A DNA stretch of 64,000 nucleotides from Symsagittifera roscoffensis (GCF_963678635.1 NC_087067.1:42494696-42558695), one strand, 5' to 3'. Positions 23,045 to 34,674 are shown, counted from the stretch's first letter. The notes: generated by a model not told the origin, from the letters alone. Translations and numbers: made by a program.

Positions 23045-23525
23045 AAAAAGAAGAAAACTGAATATTTATGCTCGGCGTGGTTTTTTTATTCAGTCAATTT
23101 TCACCGATCGAAATAATAATTTTCAATCGAATTTTTTTCTACCACATTGAAGATTTTGACTTCATCAGTTCAAATAAAAAAAATATTTCACCTCCGAATA
23201 TTCTTTGTGAAATTCTGAGGGTTTGAAAATTGCCAATTTTGCCATGTTCTGGACTAAGTTATGCGCATTTTGAAGAGTTTATTCATAATGCTGAGAGCGT
23301 AATATGAATTATTTATGCGTGGAGAATTATCCCGCACAACAAAAATTGCAAAACTGTTCCAAATTGAATTGAGGCCAGCTAATTAGTCGTATTAATTTTG
23401 TACGGCTCAAAATTGTACGGTTTGATTTTTTCCAAAATGTATAAATTTTCAATATTTTTTTTCCTAAAGGAAAACTATTCGATATGAACTAAGGGACAGT
23501 TGCCTTGATTACGAGCAGTCTTGTT
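23045..23525 (+). mobile_element. R2 element (R1-related subfamily), copy 1
   Basis: The left part has ATATTTATGCTCGGCGTGG and the right end ATTACGAGCAGTCTTGTT, but the middle differs from R1 and contains TTATCCCGCACAACAAAA and CTATTCGATATGAA. The hairpin is lost. The same subfamily recurs at 25231 and 33597. Confidence 0.55.
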
Positions 23526-23802
23526 TTTCTTTTCTACGGCTATTGGTTTTTGCGTTTCTCAACTTTTTAACTTCAAAAAATAAAACCAAAGAATTTATCT
23601 CTGAGTCATTTAACACCTTATTAACTTTGAACCACTACAAAAATGCCATAACTTAACGATTTTAACCCAAAGATTAGAAAGTATTTCGAAAGGGAAGTCG
23701 GTAACATCAAAGGTTAGAATGTTTACCATCTGGAGCTTGTTAGTTGTGCGATATTTAAACGCGCGTAAGTTTTGAACAGATACTACTCAAATTGTTGCAT
23801 TT

Positions 23803-24328
23803 GTTCCGACTTTTGTAACGAAAGTAACGGAATATTTGTGATCGGGGTGGTTTTTTCTTCAGACAAATTTCGACTATTTAACTCGCCTTTTTTGACGGAA
23901 TTGTTTTATATCTTTCAAAGGGTATTGTTGTGCTCAGCTTAAATTTGCAAATATATTTTACCTCTGATTTTTTTTTCGTAAAGTTATGAGGGTTTGAAGA
24001 TTGCCATTTTGGCCAATTTGAGACAATTAATGCGCGATACACTTTGCGCTATCAACGCGTAAGCGGAGATTTAATCCGTCTTATAAATCGTTCCAAATTG
24101 GTTGAATGAAGCTTATTTGCCATAATTGATTTGTTACTAGGAGCGAAATCTATCACTTTGTACTTTATGTGGCGTGTGGGGGGATGATTTTTTGCAAAAA
24201 ATCTGAAGTTAAAATAAAAATTCATTTTTTTATCATCAATATGTTATTTCAGCTCATTACTGCTCCATAGACCTCAAAAGTTAGTCGGAACATTCAGGGC
24301 TTCGCCATGATACAAGCAGTCTTGTTTT
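23803..24328 (+). mobile_element. R1 element, copy 6
   Basis: Starts TTGTTCCGACTTTTGTAACG and ends AGTCGGAACATTCAGGG, the hairpin (one mismatch, CCATGA) and ACAAGCAGTCTTGTT. A solo copy flanked by unrelated sequence, which defines both element ends. Confidence 0.75.
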
Positions 24329-24713
24329 GATTTAGTCTCAATATCGTTTTTTGTCGTTAAAAATGACTTAAAGTTCTGCTTTTAATTGAAAGCCAGTTTC
24401 CAAGATTTTGATAAGTTTTCATATTTAGGAAACCTTATGTTTAGATATTTGAAAGCTTGTGTTCTTTTGATCTAAATTTTAGTGGTCTTAATTTTTTATT
24501 TAAAAGGACAAATTGCCAATAAATTGGGAGGTTTAAGTGCTGACTAGTTTGAGAATTAAACTTTGGGATTAAGTAATGCGAAAAAGAGTAAAATTTCTAC
24601 AATGTTGAATGACATAGTGTTAAAACATTAAAGGATTGAAATTTAGAACACCATTTTTGCAAATGGGAGAATGATTAACAATTTCTTTGCAATTGGCAAA
24701 ACAACACTGAATT

Positions 24714-25231
24714 TAACAAGACTGCTCGTATCAGGGCGAAGCCTTGAATGTTCCGACTGCCTTTTAAGGTTTTATGGAGCAGAAATAACATTAAAAAATT
24801 TTATGTTTTAAAATAAAATGACATTTTTTAAATGAAAATCATCCCCCCACACGCCATATAAAGTACAAAAGGATAGATTTCGCTCCTAGTAGCAAAACAC
24901 TTACGGCAAATAGCCTGTTTTAACCTTTTTGGAACGATTTCTAAGACAGATTAAATCTCCGCTTACGCGTTGATAGCGCAAAGTGTATCGCGCATATAAT
25001 TGTCCCAAATTGGCCAAAATGGCAATCTTTAAACCCCCATAACTTAACAAAAAATGGTCACAGGTGAAATATTTTTTCAAAATTGAGCTCAGGACAACAA
25101 TACCTTTTTAATGATATTTTAAAAAAATCCCTCAGAAATGGCTAGTTAAAAAGTCGAAATTTGTCTGAAGAAAAAAAAAACCCACCCCGAGCACAAATAT
25201 TCCGTCACTTTCGTATCGAAAGTCGGAACAA
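24714..25231 (-). mobile_element. R1 element, copy 7
   Basis: Full length, hairpin end left, AAAGTCGGAACA right. It directly abuts the hairpin end of an R2 copy with no spacer. Confidence 0.75.
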
Positions 25232-25790
25232 CAAGACTGCTCGTATATCAGGGCAAAGCCCTGAATGTTGCGACTGTCTCATAATTCATATCGAATAGTT
25301 TTTGGGATAAGAAAATTTTGAAAAGCCATACATTTTGGACAAAATCAAAGTGTAATATTTTGGGTCGTACTTTATTAATACGACCAATTAGCTAGCCTCA
25401 ATTCATTTTCTAACGATTTTGTTGTGCGGGATAATTCGCCACGCATAAATAAATCGCGTTACGCTTTCAGCATTGTGAGTAAACTTTTCAAAGCGCTTGT
25501 AATTTAGGCCAAATCATGGAAAAATTGTTACTTTTCAAACCCCTAGAACCTAACAAAAAACAATTGGAGGTAAAATATTTTGTCATATTTGAATTCAGGG
25601 AGTTTTTTTTCACATTTCAGTCAAAAACTTTTTGTTGTGCGAAACTGTTTTTTGTACTCAAGCCCACTTTTTGCAGCACAAAACTGTCTAGGTCTACTCT
25701 TGTTTTTGTTTTTGTAAAACTAATATGTTTTTTAAACTATATAAAACTCTTTAAAATGCCGCTAAATGGTAATGAAGTTATTGCACAAAG
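25231..25790 (-). mobile_element. R2 element, copy 2 (right end not clear)
   Basis: Starts ACAAGACTGCTCGTATATCAGGGC, then TTGCGACTGTCTCATAATTC and the R2 middle (CGGGATAATTCGCCACGCATA). The expected GTCGGAAC end is absent, so the copy is truncated or diverged. Confidence 0.5.
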
Positions 25791-25799
25791 CTAGCAGGC

Positions 25800-26815
25800 G
25801 ATCCTTCTGAACAACTAAAATTTTTGACACTAGTTAAAATATCTTGATAAATTTATTTTTAGGGTTAACCGATGTCTTTGTATAGGTTCCGACTGACATA
25901 TAATGTCAACATCTCAGGTCGTTGGATTGTAAATTCATTTAGTGACATGCATGGTTGGGTAATCATTTTTCAGATAAGACCGTCTCTGATTATTTTTTAA
26001 CCCACGAAGGAAAATTTATCGTATGAATATTTCACTTGTTTGTGAAATGTGCCCCTGATTAAAGTTTCCAAGCATTTTTTTGGCTATTTTCCTTTGCTGT
26101 ATAATGTTGTCTTTCATTCAAACAACGAGCATGAGCGGATTAGACAATTCGTTTGTAAGTTACAGAGATGCAGAATTTTTTTTTTAATTTCAGCAATTCA
26201 TGAACCAAAAGTAATTGGAATCCGCCCTCTGATTTTTTCATGGCACAATCAGTCGGTAATTATTACTTACGGCGACCAATTTTGAAAGAAAGAAGGAAGT
26301 TTAAACCGATCGCCTCAAAACAGAAAAAAAATTGGTCCCTCTAATTTTTTCTTCTGTTAATTCGCAACCTCTAAGAAGTTGACTTTGCCCATCAAATGTT
26401 GAAACTGACTGTGCTTCCGATAATTAAAATGTCATTACCAACTAATAAAGCCTTAACGCTTCCTCAAACCGGACAAGACTTTAAAAAAGAAGACTTTTTT
26501 CAGAATCTATGTCGATTTGGTTCTGTGATTAGAAAAGTAAATTACCCAAGCCTGCAAAAAAACAACATAATGTTGAATTTGACCACTTTGCGTCATGGAG
26601 TATAATTTAATAACGAAGTTGACGTTTGTGTCTTGGAGAAAATTTATCTAAATTAGATTACCCCGGGCGAATTACTGCGTCACTCTTTTTTGTTCATTTG
26701 GAGGAATAAATCCCCATCAAAAAAGCACGCATCAATTCGAAATCTAAATAAATTATTTGCAAAATTTCAAGCCATTTGGCTGAAACGAGGAGGAAAGAAC
26801 AAATACTACACACCG
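25800..26815. other. Receptor intron, unique AT-rich part
   Basis: No exon or bounded repeat seen. Short open frames are present but none has a recognisable domain. Confidence 0.45.
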
Positions 26816-27110
26816 GGCAGATCTAGGATTTTTTTTGTGTTTGATGTTTTTTAACCTTTTTTTTCACTATAAAGACCCTATTTTGACCAAATTTTTTTGG
26901 CACCGCAGGCAAATTTTGAAATAAGAACATTCCAAAAAGACGTTTTTCGGAATGTTTTGACCAAAAAATGCGTTTTTTTGGCTCTCCCTCAAAATTTGTA
27001 TATATTAGCGCCGAAGATGCGTTTAGATAATTTCAAGTGTCGGTCGGCCAAAAATGGATCAAAAAAATACTAACAAAGGGAGAGTTCTTTGAGTGGCCAG
27101 GGAGTCGACT
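26816..27110. repeat. Family I repeat, inverted partial copy
   Basis: Begins GGGCAGATCTAGGATTTTTT (family I terminus) and continues with ACCCTATTTTGACCAAA and GCTCTCCCTCAAAATTTG blocks shared with the copy at 38535-38893 in the opposite orientation. Confidence 0.5.
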
Positions 27111-27689
27111 AAAGATAACCTTTTTTTTCTGAGAAGAACAATTCAGTTATCAATTTTATTATTACATGATCCGAAAATGCAGTCGAAAAATCAAAGAAAT
27201 GGTTCTAAAAATTAATGTATGGGCAACGGGCTTGAAATGAACTATTTGAAACCATGCGCACGATACAGGCTAAACACGTCCTTGACTTCCAAAACAAGTT
27301 GCGGACCACCATAACTCGTAATCAACGTTAAAGTCTTTCGTCAAAGACCGGTGACGTTTTTTCCAGATGCGGCCTGTTTTTTTTTTAATTTTGTCACATT
27401 TTCACGCCGTGTCCAGCTTTTAGAGAGACGTTTTTTTCTCACTTTAAGTGAGCCATTTCGATTTTTTCGAGCTCCGCAAAATCATAGAGTTTTATGATTG
27501 AAAAGCATTTTCTGCTTCACAGTCAATTTTTTTGGGCGAATATAGCGTTTTTTGGATCTTTTTGGAAAGTTTACAAAAAAGTCATAACCTGACTGTTGAG
27601 AGACACAACATTGACTCATAGAAACAAGTTGAACAGCTCATTTATTTGTGATCTTTTTTCTTCATTTATAAATAGTCTCCATTTTTAAG

Positions 27690-28043
27690 GCGGGCTAAGG
27701 CTGGGCGCCAATTTCTCCAAATCCCCCAGTACGCAAACAAACCAAACAGCAACCGGGCAGAAAACCAACAACTCTCTGGGCCGACTGGTCTACAAGGCCA
27801 AGAAACCAGCTCACAGCCAAAATCCAACTGCCAGTGGCAGCTCCATGTGTCAGGCATCGTCACGTGACTTTCAAAGTGATGGGGCCAGTTTTTCAACGAC
27901 AGCAGGGGGCTACCATAATGGGGGAGCCATGATCCGATTGGCGTCTTCGGCTGACGGAGGCACGGGCATGATCGCAAGCTCAAGGGGGATTATTCCTCGG
28001 GCGAAGATAAAGACGATTAAGATGACTGTGATAATCGTTGCTG
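27690..28043 (+). CDS. CCAP/NPS-type neuropeptide receptor, exon (long IL3 and start of TM6)
   Basis: Acceptor catttttaag, phase 1 in; donor GTGAGT, phase 1 out. An in-frame TAA at 27686 lies just before the acceptor, so the exon must start after it. The exon codes for about 100 residues of a polar third intracellular loop rich in Thr, Gln, Asn, Ser and Gly. It then reads ASSRGIIPRAKIKTIKM and the first half of TM6 (TVIIVA). The SSRGIIPRAKIKT segment is the strongest family signature in the gene: CCAP receptors carry nearly the same sequence before TM6. Confidence 0.92.
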
Positions 28044-28755
28044 GTGAGTTGAAAAAAAAAGCTGAAAAAAACAGGCGAGGCGAAGCTTTGCACCACTTGC
28101 CATACACTACAAATATCGCATGGCCGACTAACCGACAGAAAAAGAGTCGAATACCGCAAAAAATTGAATTTTTTTTAATGTCGAAAAACTGATATCCCGA
28201 AATTTTTTTTGATTTCGTCTTAAATAAAGTTCCTTCTATAAAGAACATGCCAAGTAGACATGCAGACATGCTCAAATTTTGTCTGTTAGTTGACAATTGT
28301 ATATATTTGAAGATGACTACCAATAAGAAACATCCTGCTTACAAAACTTTTTCACGAAGAAAAATATAGTAATTGGTTGCAACACCCTTGCAAAGGTTAA
28401 AAAAATTAGAAAATTTCGGTAATAATGTGCATGTCATTAGAATGAACAATTTCTTTTGGGTCGTTTCCAAAAGTTATCAATTGATTTTGCTGATTTTGAC
28501 ACCCATTTTCGGTCGACTAACTTTGAAGGGGAGTTGACAAGTCGACAAAAAAGTCGACAAGTTGACACAAATCCGTCCACCTTTCTATAAAATCCTAAAT
28601 CCACCCTCTGAACTAATTAATTTTAAAAAAAATCTCAATACCAAGTGGTTAAGAAAACACGCTCAGTAAAATGCTGCTTGGTGCCTAGTCAAGATTTTTT
28701 TGCATTTCTTTCAGCATTTTCAATTTAGATAAGATTTTTACTTTTTGTTTCATAG

Positions 28756-28927
28756 CATTTGCGATCTGCTGGACTCCTTATTGGGGCTACACGCTGTTCA
28801 GTTTCCAGAACAAGAGCAACGGCAGTGATCCTATCTGGGTCATCATCCAGAACCTCTCCCCCCTCAACTCGGCCGCTGACCCCCTCATCTATGCAGTCTT
28901 CACCACTAACCTGTGGAAGGAACTACG
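28756..28927 (+). CDS. CCAP/NPS-type neuropeptide receptor, exon (TM6-TM7)
   Basis: Acceptor tttcatag completes Ala of TM6. The exon reads FAICWTPYWGYTLF (TM6 with the CWxP motif), ECL3, then IIQNLSPLNSAADPLIYAVF (TM7; DPLIY in place of NPxxY) and the start of helix 8 (WKELR). The LSPLNSAA stretch is typical of CCAP/NPS receptors. A donor GTCAGC at 28928 leaves phase 2 and fits the tail exon at 35081. If not spliced, the frame would end after ten more codons at TAG 28959-28961. Confidence 0.9.
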
Positions 28928-28964
28928 GTCAGCCAGTAAACCATTGTGTTCAAAACATTAGATC

Positions 28965-29400
28965 AAGTTAAAGTTCCCCCTGACTTGATTTCATTAAAAG
29001 CTCAAATTTGTTTCCTGCTTCTCATTTATCATGTTTCGTTGTTCCGACCACATGTGCTTGGATGCGGTAGTGTTGTTATCACCACATCAAGTCCATCAAA
29101 ACATTTCAACCTGCTCAAAAGAGGCTTCAGATTTAATACTACTTTGGAGTCTAAATAATTTTCTAAAAACGGATTTCAAAAGACCCCTATATACTAAACA
29201 CTGAGTCATTCTTTTCATTCTCATTTTTTTTCTAAAATAAGTTTAAGCAGGGACGGATTTCAGCGGGAAGCGGAGGGCAAAGCTTTATCGGGTTTTTAGA
29301 GAGTTTTTCAATGCAGCTCGAATCAGAACTAAAAAGACTGGGAATGGCACGATGAACTGTAGAACTAAGCTCCTGTAAATTATATTAAGTGTGTTTTAAT
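28965..29400. other. Receptor intron, no feature
   Basis: AT-rich; contains a partial GGGACGGATTTCAGCGGGAAG block related to family I ends, otherwise nothing recognised. Confidence 0.4.
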
Positions 29401-29402
29401 AA

Positions 29403-30070
29403 AACAAGGCTGCTCGTATACAGGGGGAAGCACTGAAGGCTCCGACTGATCTTTAACTGGTCTCGATTAGTTTTTGGTAGATAAAAATGACAAAACATCA
29501 AATTTGTAGTGATAGACAAATGTTGGCGTTAAAATTTGAATCGTAAATAGAATTAGTACAACCATTTAGTTGGCAACAGTTCAACTTGGAATAAATTTGT
29601 GGTTCAAGTTAATTTGTACATTTTCAGCATCAAAGACAGTGACGAAATTTTTCTGCTCGGGTTGTTCTTTTTCTGCAGACAAATTTCGACTTTTGCTGAT
29701 TAGTTCTTCACGTTTTTTCTTCCATATCAACTCAAAATTAAAGATGTCCTGAGCTCATTCTAAAAACGATTTGTATCTGGGCTTGTTTTCTGACAGGATA
29801 CAAGGGTTTGAAAATTGTCATTTCGACCAATTAAGGATAAATTTTTCCCGGCATTTTTTGTGCAATTTACGCGTGAACGGCATTTGAATCCGGCTTAGAT
29901 ATCGGTGCAAACTGGAGAAGTTATGCTAGCTAGCTGTTGTAATTAGAATTAAGAAAGTTTTGAGATATTTTTTAAATCAAGACAAAACACATTTTAAAAC
30001 GGAAAAAATAAAACAGTGTTTTTCATTTTTAAACGTTTAACGCAAAGTAGCTAGCCTTGTCTGGGCGGCG
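29403..30070. repeat. Composite of R1/R2-related fragments
   Basis: 29403-29480 resembles the R-family hairpin end (AACAAGGCTGCTCGTATACAGGG...CTCCGACTGA, hairpin decayed). 29650-29930 resembles the R body on the other strand (TTCTGCTCGGGTTG, GACAAATTTCGACTTTT, AAGGGTTTGAAAATTG, TTTACGCGTGAACGGCATTTGAATCCG). A further subfamily or old nested copies. Confidence 0.45.
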
Positions 30071-30289
30071 AAACGCGATGATAGGGGTATCAGCCGCTTC
30101 CCTTACTTGTTGTACCACAATCCTTAGATTTGGTTTGCGTGAATATTATGACCGTATACGTAAGTTGGTTGCTCAAGATTGCTCAGTTTTCTTAGGCAAA
30201 GTCTAAACTAAATATATGTTACGATGAACTTTTACACATGCCAACAATGCCCGTTGAAAGCAACAGGAATTCCATAGGGCTTTATCACT

Positions 30290-30560
30290 CATTATGAGAG
30301 GTATTTTATTTTCATTGCGTTATGCGCTCAGACTGTTGCAAAAAGCACGGACAAAATATACCGATGTACCGAGGAAACTCAGTTGAAGAAAGAATTGAAA
30401 GTTTGCTTGCTTTTCTTGAACCTGCAAACACTTTGAACAAAGTAAATTGAATTATTTTGGGTGACTGCTCGATTGCTAATTTCTACAAGGCTGCACCGGA
30501 TCATCTTAAACTATTTGTGACAAAAAGAATAGATGATTATCTGATTTCCGTTTTTTTTTG
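30290..30560 (+). pseudogene. Possible fragment of a LINE endonuclease region
   Basis: One plus frame reads through about 75 codons with a single TGA and contains an IILGD segment preceded by a helix-like LLAFLEPAN. This resembles the LGDFN motif region of LINE apurinic endonucleases, but the FN is replaced by CS. The stop and the altered residues mean it would not be functional. The assignment is weak. Confidence 0.2.
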
Positions 30561-31279
30561 ACATATTTCTGTTAGATCATAGGTATTAGGGCAGAAAGGT
30601 AGACGCTGATGACACAAAAAATTTTCGCCTATATCCGCTTATTTGACAAAAACGCCATAGATAGGCCAGTAAATACACAAGAAGAACCGTAGAACAAAAG
30701 TTATTTTCAAAGTTTCAAAAGTGTAAAATTGTTTATTATGGTGGAACTTGAGAGGAAGGCTGCGTTTGAAACAGCCTTGATTGACGTTGGTATGACTCTC
30801 GTTTCCAATATTCCCAACTCACCCTGATTAGAAAGATGTTTATCAACAACAGGAATGACTAAGGTTATGTTAAAAATCAAATGGAGGATGAAAAATATAG
30901 AAAACTTTCGTTTCTCTACCGCGAACTGAGCAAACTGTAAAAAAAACTATAGAACAAGTTTTTGATATAAAAAATGGTGTTTGATTGATATATTCGAGGA
31001 AGTTTTTCCCACAGCGCTAGTTGTAGTTCAAACTATAATGAATGCTTCATGTATCTTTTTGTGCTTCAAATATGTTGTGACGGGTAAATGCACAGTAAAG
31101 TTCCCAAAAGAATCACTTTTTAGCAGAATAGAAAGTTCCATCCAAATTGCTTGAGAAAGTCAGAAGGGAGAAGTGTGGCTGTTTGCCATTTTCCGCCCAC
31201 TTTTGAATTTCAGTTTTGAAAACCTACTTTAGCATCGCCGTAATGCAATAAAATTTGATATGGGGAAAAATTAACCATT
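30561..31279. other. Receptor intron, no feature
   Basis: AT-rich intronic sequence. I see no exon or defined repeat. Confidence 0.45.
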
Positions 31280-31571
31280 GAGAAAAGATCTATTCTTCAT
31301 AACTTATACCGTAAACCTAGACTTAGGCCTTTAGCCAAAATTACTTATTGAAACAACAGAAAAAAAATAAACAGTGAAGAGTGGGCGGAGGGGGAGAATG
31401 AATGGAAAAGAGCAGTTATTTACTAAAGTAAATAACTGCTCTTTTCCATTCATTCTCCACCTCCGCCCACTTTTCACTGTTTATTTTTTTTCTGTTGTTT
31501 CAATAAGTAATTTTGGCTAAAGGCCTAAGTCTAGGTTTACGGTATAAGTTATGAATAATAGATCTTTTCTC
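31280..31571. repeat. Near-perfect 292-bp palindrome
   Basis: Two arms of about 145 bp meet at 31425 with almost no spacer (center GCAGTTATTTACTAAAGTAAATAACTGC). The outer ends are GAGAAAAGATCTATTCTTC and its complement. Only a few mismatches separate the arms (GAAGAGTGGG against GAAAAGTGGG, AGGGGGAGAA against AGGTGGAGAA), so it is young or gene-converted. No flanking duplication is visible. It may be a fold-back element or a local inverted duplication. Confidence 0.85.
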
Positions 31572-31855
31572 TAGATCAATTACCAGCTTGGTCACCTATC
31601 CTAGTTTCTAGGAAAATTTCCAGAATAACACTTCATGATATCAAAAGCAGGCATCAAAAAATATATCGGCATCACAAAAAAAAACTTTTTCACGTTTAGG
31701 GTTCAATTAAAAAATTCAATTTATATGCAGGCGGTGATTTAAAGTTTTCTCGAAACATGATTGATTTTTTGAGCTCTCCCAAGGCCACGCTACAAAAAAT
31801 ATGATGCGAAAAACGTCAGTACCGCATTCAAGTGTATTTTTTTATTCTACCCAGG

Positions 31856-32330
31856 GGCAGATCTAGGATTTTATCGAGGGGGCGGGTTTTCGAAAATTTT
31901 TCCAAGTTTTGTCGACCTTTTTTTTAGGTCAATCAAATTGGTTTTCCGAGCTCTCCCAAAGCACTAAAAAGTCCCTGTTTTGGCCAAAACTTATGTGCTT
32001 CAGGCAAACATTTGAAAGGACCGACCAAAAAGGGAGTTCTTAGGCACTTTTTGGGAAATTTTTAGGGTGTGTCCGAAGGCGACTTTAGAAAATTTTTAGG
32101 GTGTGTCAGCCAAAATTGGATATCTTTTCAAAAAGAGGAACCCTTTGGGTCGGCAGATGGCCGAATCCCTAAAATCGATTATATATTTTTAGTTTCAATT
32201 TTTATAGGTCATTCAAATTGATTTTCTGAGCTCTCCCAAAACCACACTATGGAAACCCCATGCTTTATGTTAAGAAAACGTGTAGGTCTCAGTTCTTACA
32301 ATTTTAGGCCAATTTAATAGGAACCTGAGC
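31856..32330. repeat. Family I repeat, inverted copy
   Basis: Starts CAGGGGCAGATCTAGGATTT, then TTTTTTAGGTCAATCAAATTGG, GAGCTCTCCCAAAGCACT and GTGTGTC blocks. The same ordered blocks occur reversed in the copies at 1385 and 38535. The far terminus is not clear. Confidence 0.55.
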
Positions 32331-33206
32331 TCTCAATTCAGTTCTTTCACAATTTTTTGGTTTTAATTCGCATTTTAACATAAAAAATCAGAAAAAACTT
32401 ACAGACAAAATCATTTTTTAGACATTTTTTCACCTGAATTATTGTGGTCAGAACATTCGGTGCTACTTGAATTGGAAAATGTTTTATATGACTCGAAGAA
32501 TTTCGGAAATTTCATGTTTTGTGAATAAAGCTGATTAAAACTTAAAATCCGTTCTCAAATCAAAATGAAAAATCAGCTAAACAAATTTGATTTTTTTTTC
32601 TTCCGAGTTCTTTTCTGTTAGATTTTCTACTCTCGGAGGTCATCTTAAAATGAAAAAACTGCGTCATAATTTTGAAGCCATAGCTTCAAAACAAAGCTAT
32701 AGTTTTGATAATTAAGGAGGCGTAACTATACCTCCCCTTTGAAATTAAGGCAACAAAAAAGCGATTGGGATGGCAATTCATATCAAGGGTACTCCACAAG
32801 TTATTGGATTCACATCATTTGTTTTTCCTGAAAAGCATTCAACTCTCTATTATCTTTGCGTTTTTTGGTTCACATATTTTGCAATTAGAATGGATTTAAT
32901 TGGCGTAGAGCGGAAAAGAGATGGTGGAATAAATTGGCTGTTTTTGCGAGAAAAAAAATTATCGAGAACCATCAGTTTCTGAGAATTTCTTGTTTTCCCA
33001 CTGTTTGTTGGAATCCAACTGGAACCAAAAAAAATACATTAATCAAAAGCATGCTTGGATGCAATTGACTTTTCTTGCATCATTTTTTGTAAGAATTCAT
33101 GCGGAGAGATCTGATTTGGCTCAAGCGCATTTGGAAACATTATCTTGGATATGAACAATTTTTATTCTATATAAAATTATGCTGGCCAATATGGGTTATT
33201 TCATGG

Positions 33207-33595
33207 TTGTTCCGATTTTCCTTACGAAAGTAACGGAATAATTGTGCTCGGTTGGTTTTTTTCTTCAGACAAATTTCAAATTTTAGTTAGCCATTGTTCA
33301 AAAAGTTTTGTTGTCCTGAGCTTAAATTTGGAAAGATATTTCTTCTGTGATCATTTTTTGTAAAGTTATGGGTGTCTAATGATTGCCATTTTGGCTAATT
33401 TGTGACAATTAACTCGCGATATACTTCGCGCTATTCACGTGCAAGCGGAGATTTAATCCGTCTTACAAATCAAATAGTTCCAATTTGGTTGAAGGAAGAT
33501 CATTTGCCATAATTGATTTGTTACTAGGAGCGAAATCTTTATCACTTTGTACTTTATATGGTGTGTGGGATATGATTTTTAAAAGATCAAATTAA
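33207..33595 (+). mobile_element. R1 element, copy 8 (3' end missing)
   Basis: Starts TTGTTCCGATTTTCCTTACG and follows the R1 body to TATGGTGTGTGGGATATGATT, where it breaks off at an R2 copy of opposite orientation. Confidence 0.6.
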
Positions 33596-33596
33596 A

Positions 33597-34090
33597 AAAG
33601 ACTGATCGTATATCAGGGCAAAGCCCTGAATGTTCCGACTGTCCCTTTAATTCATATCGAATAGTTTTTGGGAAAAGAAAATAGAAAATGTAGAAAACCT
33701 ATACATTTTAGACATTATCAACTTAAAAAATTGAGTCGTGCAAAATTACTACGCCCAAGCAGCTAGCGTCAATTCGATTTGGAACGATATTTTGTTGTGC
33801 GGGATAATTCGCCACGCATAAATAATTCGCGTTACGTTCTCAGCATTATGAACAAGATCTTCAATAATTTTGTCCAGAATATGGCCAATTTGGCAATTTT
33901 CAAACCCGCAGAACTTTACAAAAAATAAAAGTTGGTGAAATATGTTTTTATATTTGAGCACAAGAAGTCAAAATCTTCAATGATGTATAATTTTTTTTTG
34001 TTTAACGCTCTTATTTCGATCGGCGAAAATAGACTGAATAAAAAAACCACACCGAGCATAAATATTCAGTTGTCTTCGAAAGTCGGAACA
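33597..34090 (-). mobile_element. R2 element, copy 3
   Basis: Hairpin end AAGACTGATCGTATATCAGGGC at left, TCGAAAGTCGGAACA at right, R2 middle (TCATATCGAATAGTTTTTGGG, CGGGATAATTCGCCACGCATA). The most complete R2 copy here. Confidence 0.65.
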
Positions 34091-34562
34091 ACCAGACGGC
34101 TCGTGTCAGGGCGAAGCCCTGGAAATTTCGACTGCTTTTTAAGGTCTATCCAGCAGTAATAACATGGAAAAATCAAATGTAAAAAAGTAAAATAAATTAA
34201 GAAAAAAAAGTTGAAAGCCATATTAAGTACAAAGTGACAACTTATGCTCCTATTAACAATTCAATTATGGCATATAAGCTTCCTTGAACCAATTTGGAAC
34301 AGTTTTTAAAACGAATTCAATCTCCGCTGACGCGTTAATAGTGCGAAATATTTCGCGCGTTAATTGTCCCAAATTGGCCAATGGCAATATTTAAACTCCG
34401 ATAACTTTACGAAAAACTATCACAGGTGAAATATGTTTTCGAATTTAAGCTCAAGAGAACAATACCTTTTGAATGATTTTTTGAAAACCGAAATTTGTCT
34501 GAAGAAAAAAAACCCACCCGAGCACAAACATTTCGTTACTTTCGTAACGAAAGTCGGAACAA
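34091..34562 (-). mobile_element. R1 element, copy 9
   Basis: Starts at CCAGACGGCTCGTGTCAGGGC with the hairpin and ends ACTTTCGTAACGAAAGTCGG at right. Joined head-to-tail to the R2 copy on its left without a spacer. Confidence 0.65.
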
Positions 34563-34674
34563 TAAAATTTAGTTTCAATTTTCTTTACATTTTTTTTCAT
34601 GTTATTACTGCTCCAGGGACCTTAAAAGGCAGTCGGAACGTTCAGGGCTTTGCTTGGTACGAGCAGTCTTGTTA
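34563..34674 (+). repeat. R1 3'-end fragment
   Basis: TTATTACTGCTCCAGGGACC, AGTCGGAACGTTCAGGG, a broken hairpin and TACGAGCAGTCTTGTT: only the last ~110 bp of an R1 copy. Confidence 0.6.

Noticed and set aside
27910-28323. A 137-codon minus-strand frame
   Set aside because: It overlaps the antisense of the receptor loop-3 exon and intron; the plus strand has the splice sites and the family motifs.
28928-28961. TAG at 28959-28961 as the only end of the receptor
   Set aside because: A good donor at 28928 and a phase-matching, GC-rich exon at 35081 with a helix-8-like start are better explained as the normal C-tail; the short form remains possible as a variant.
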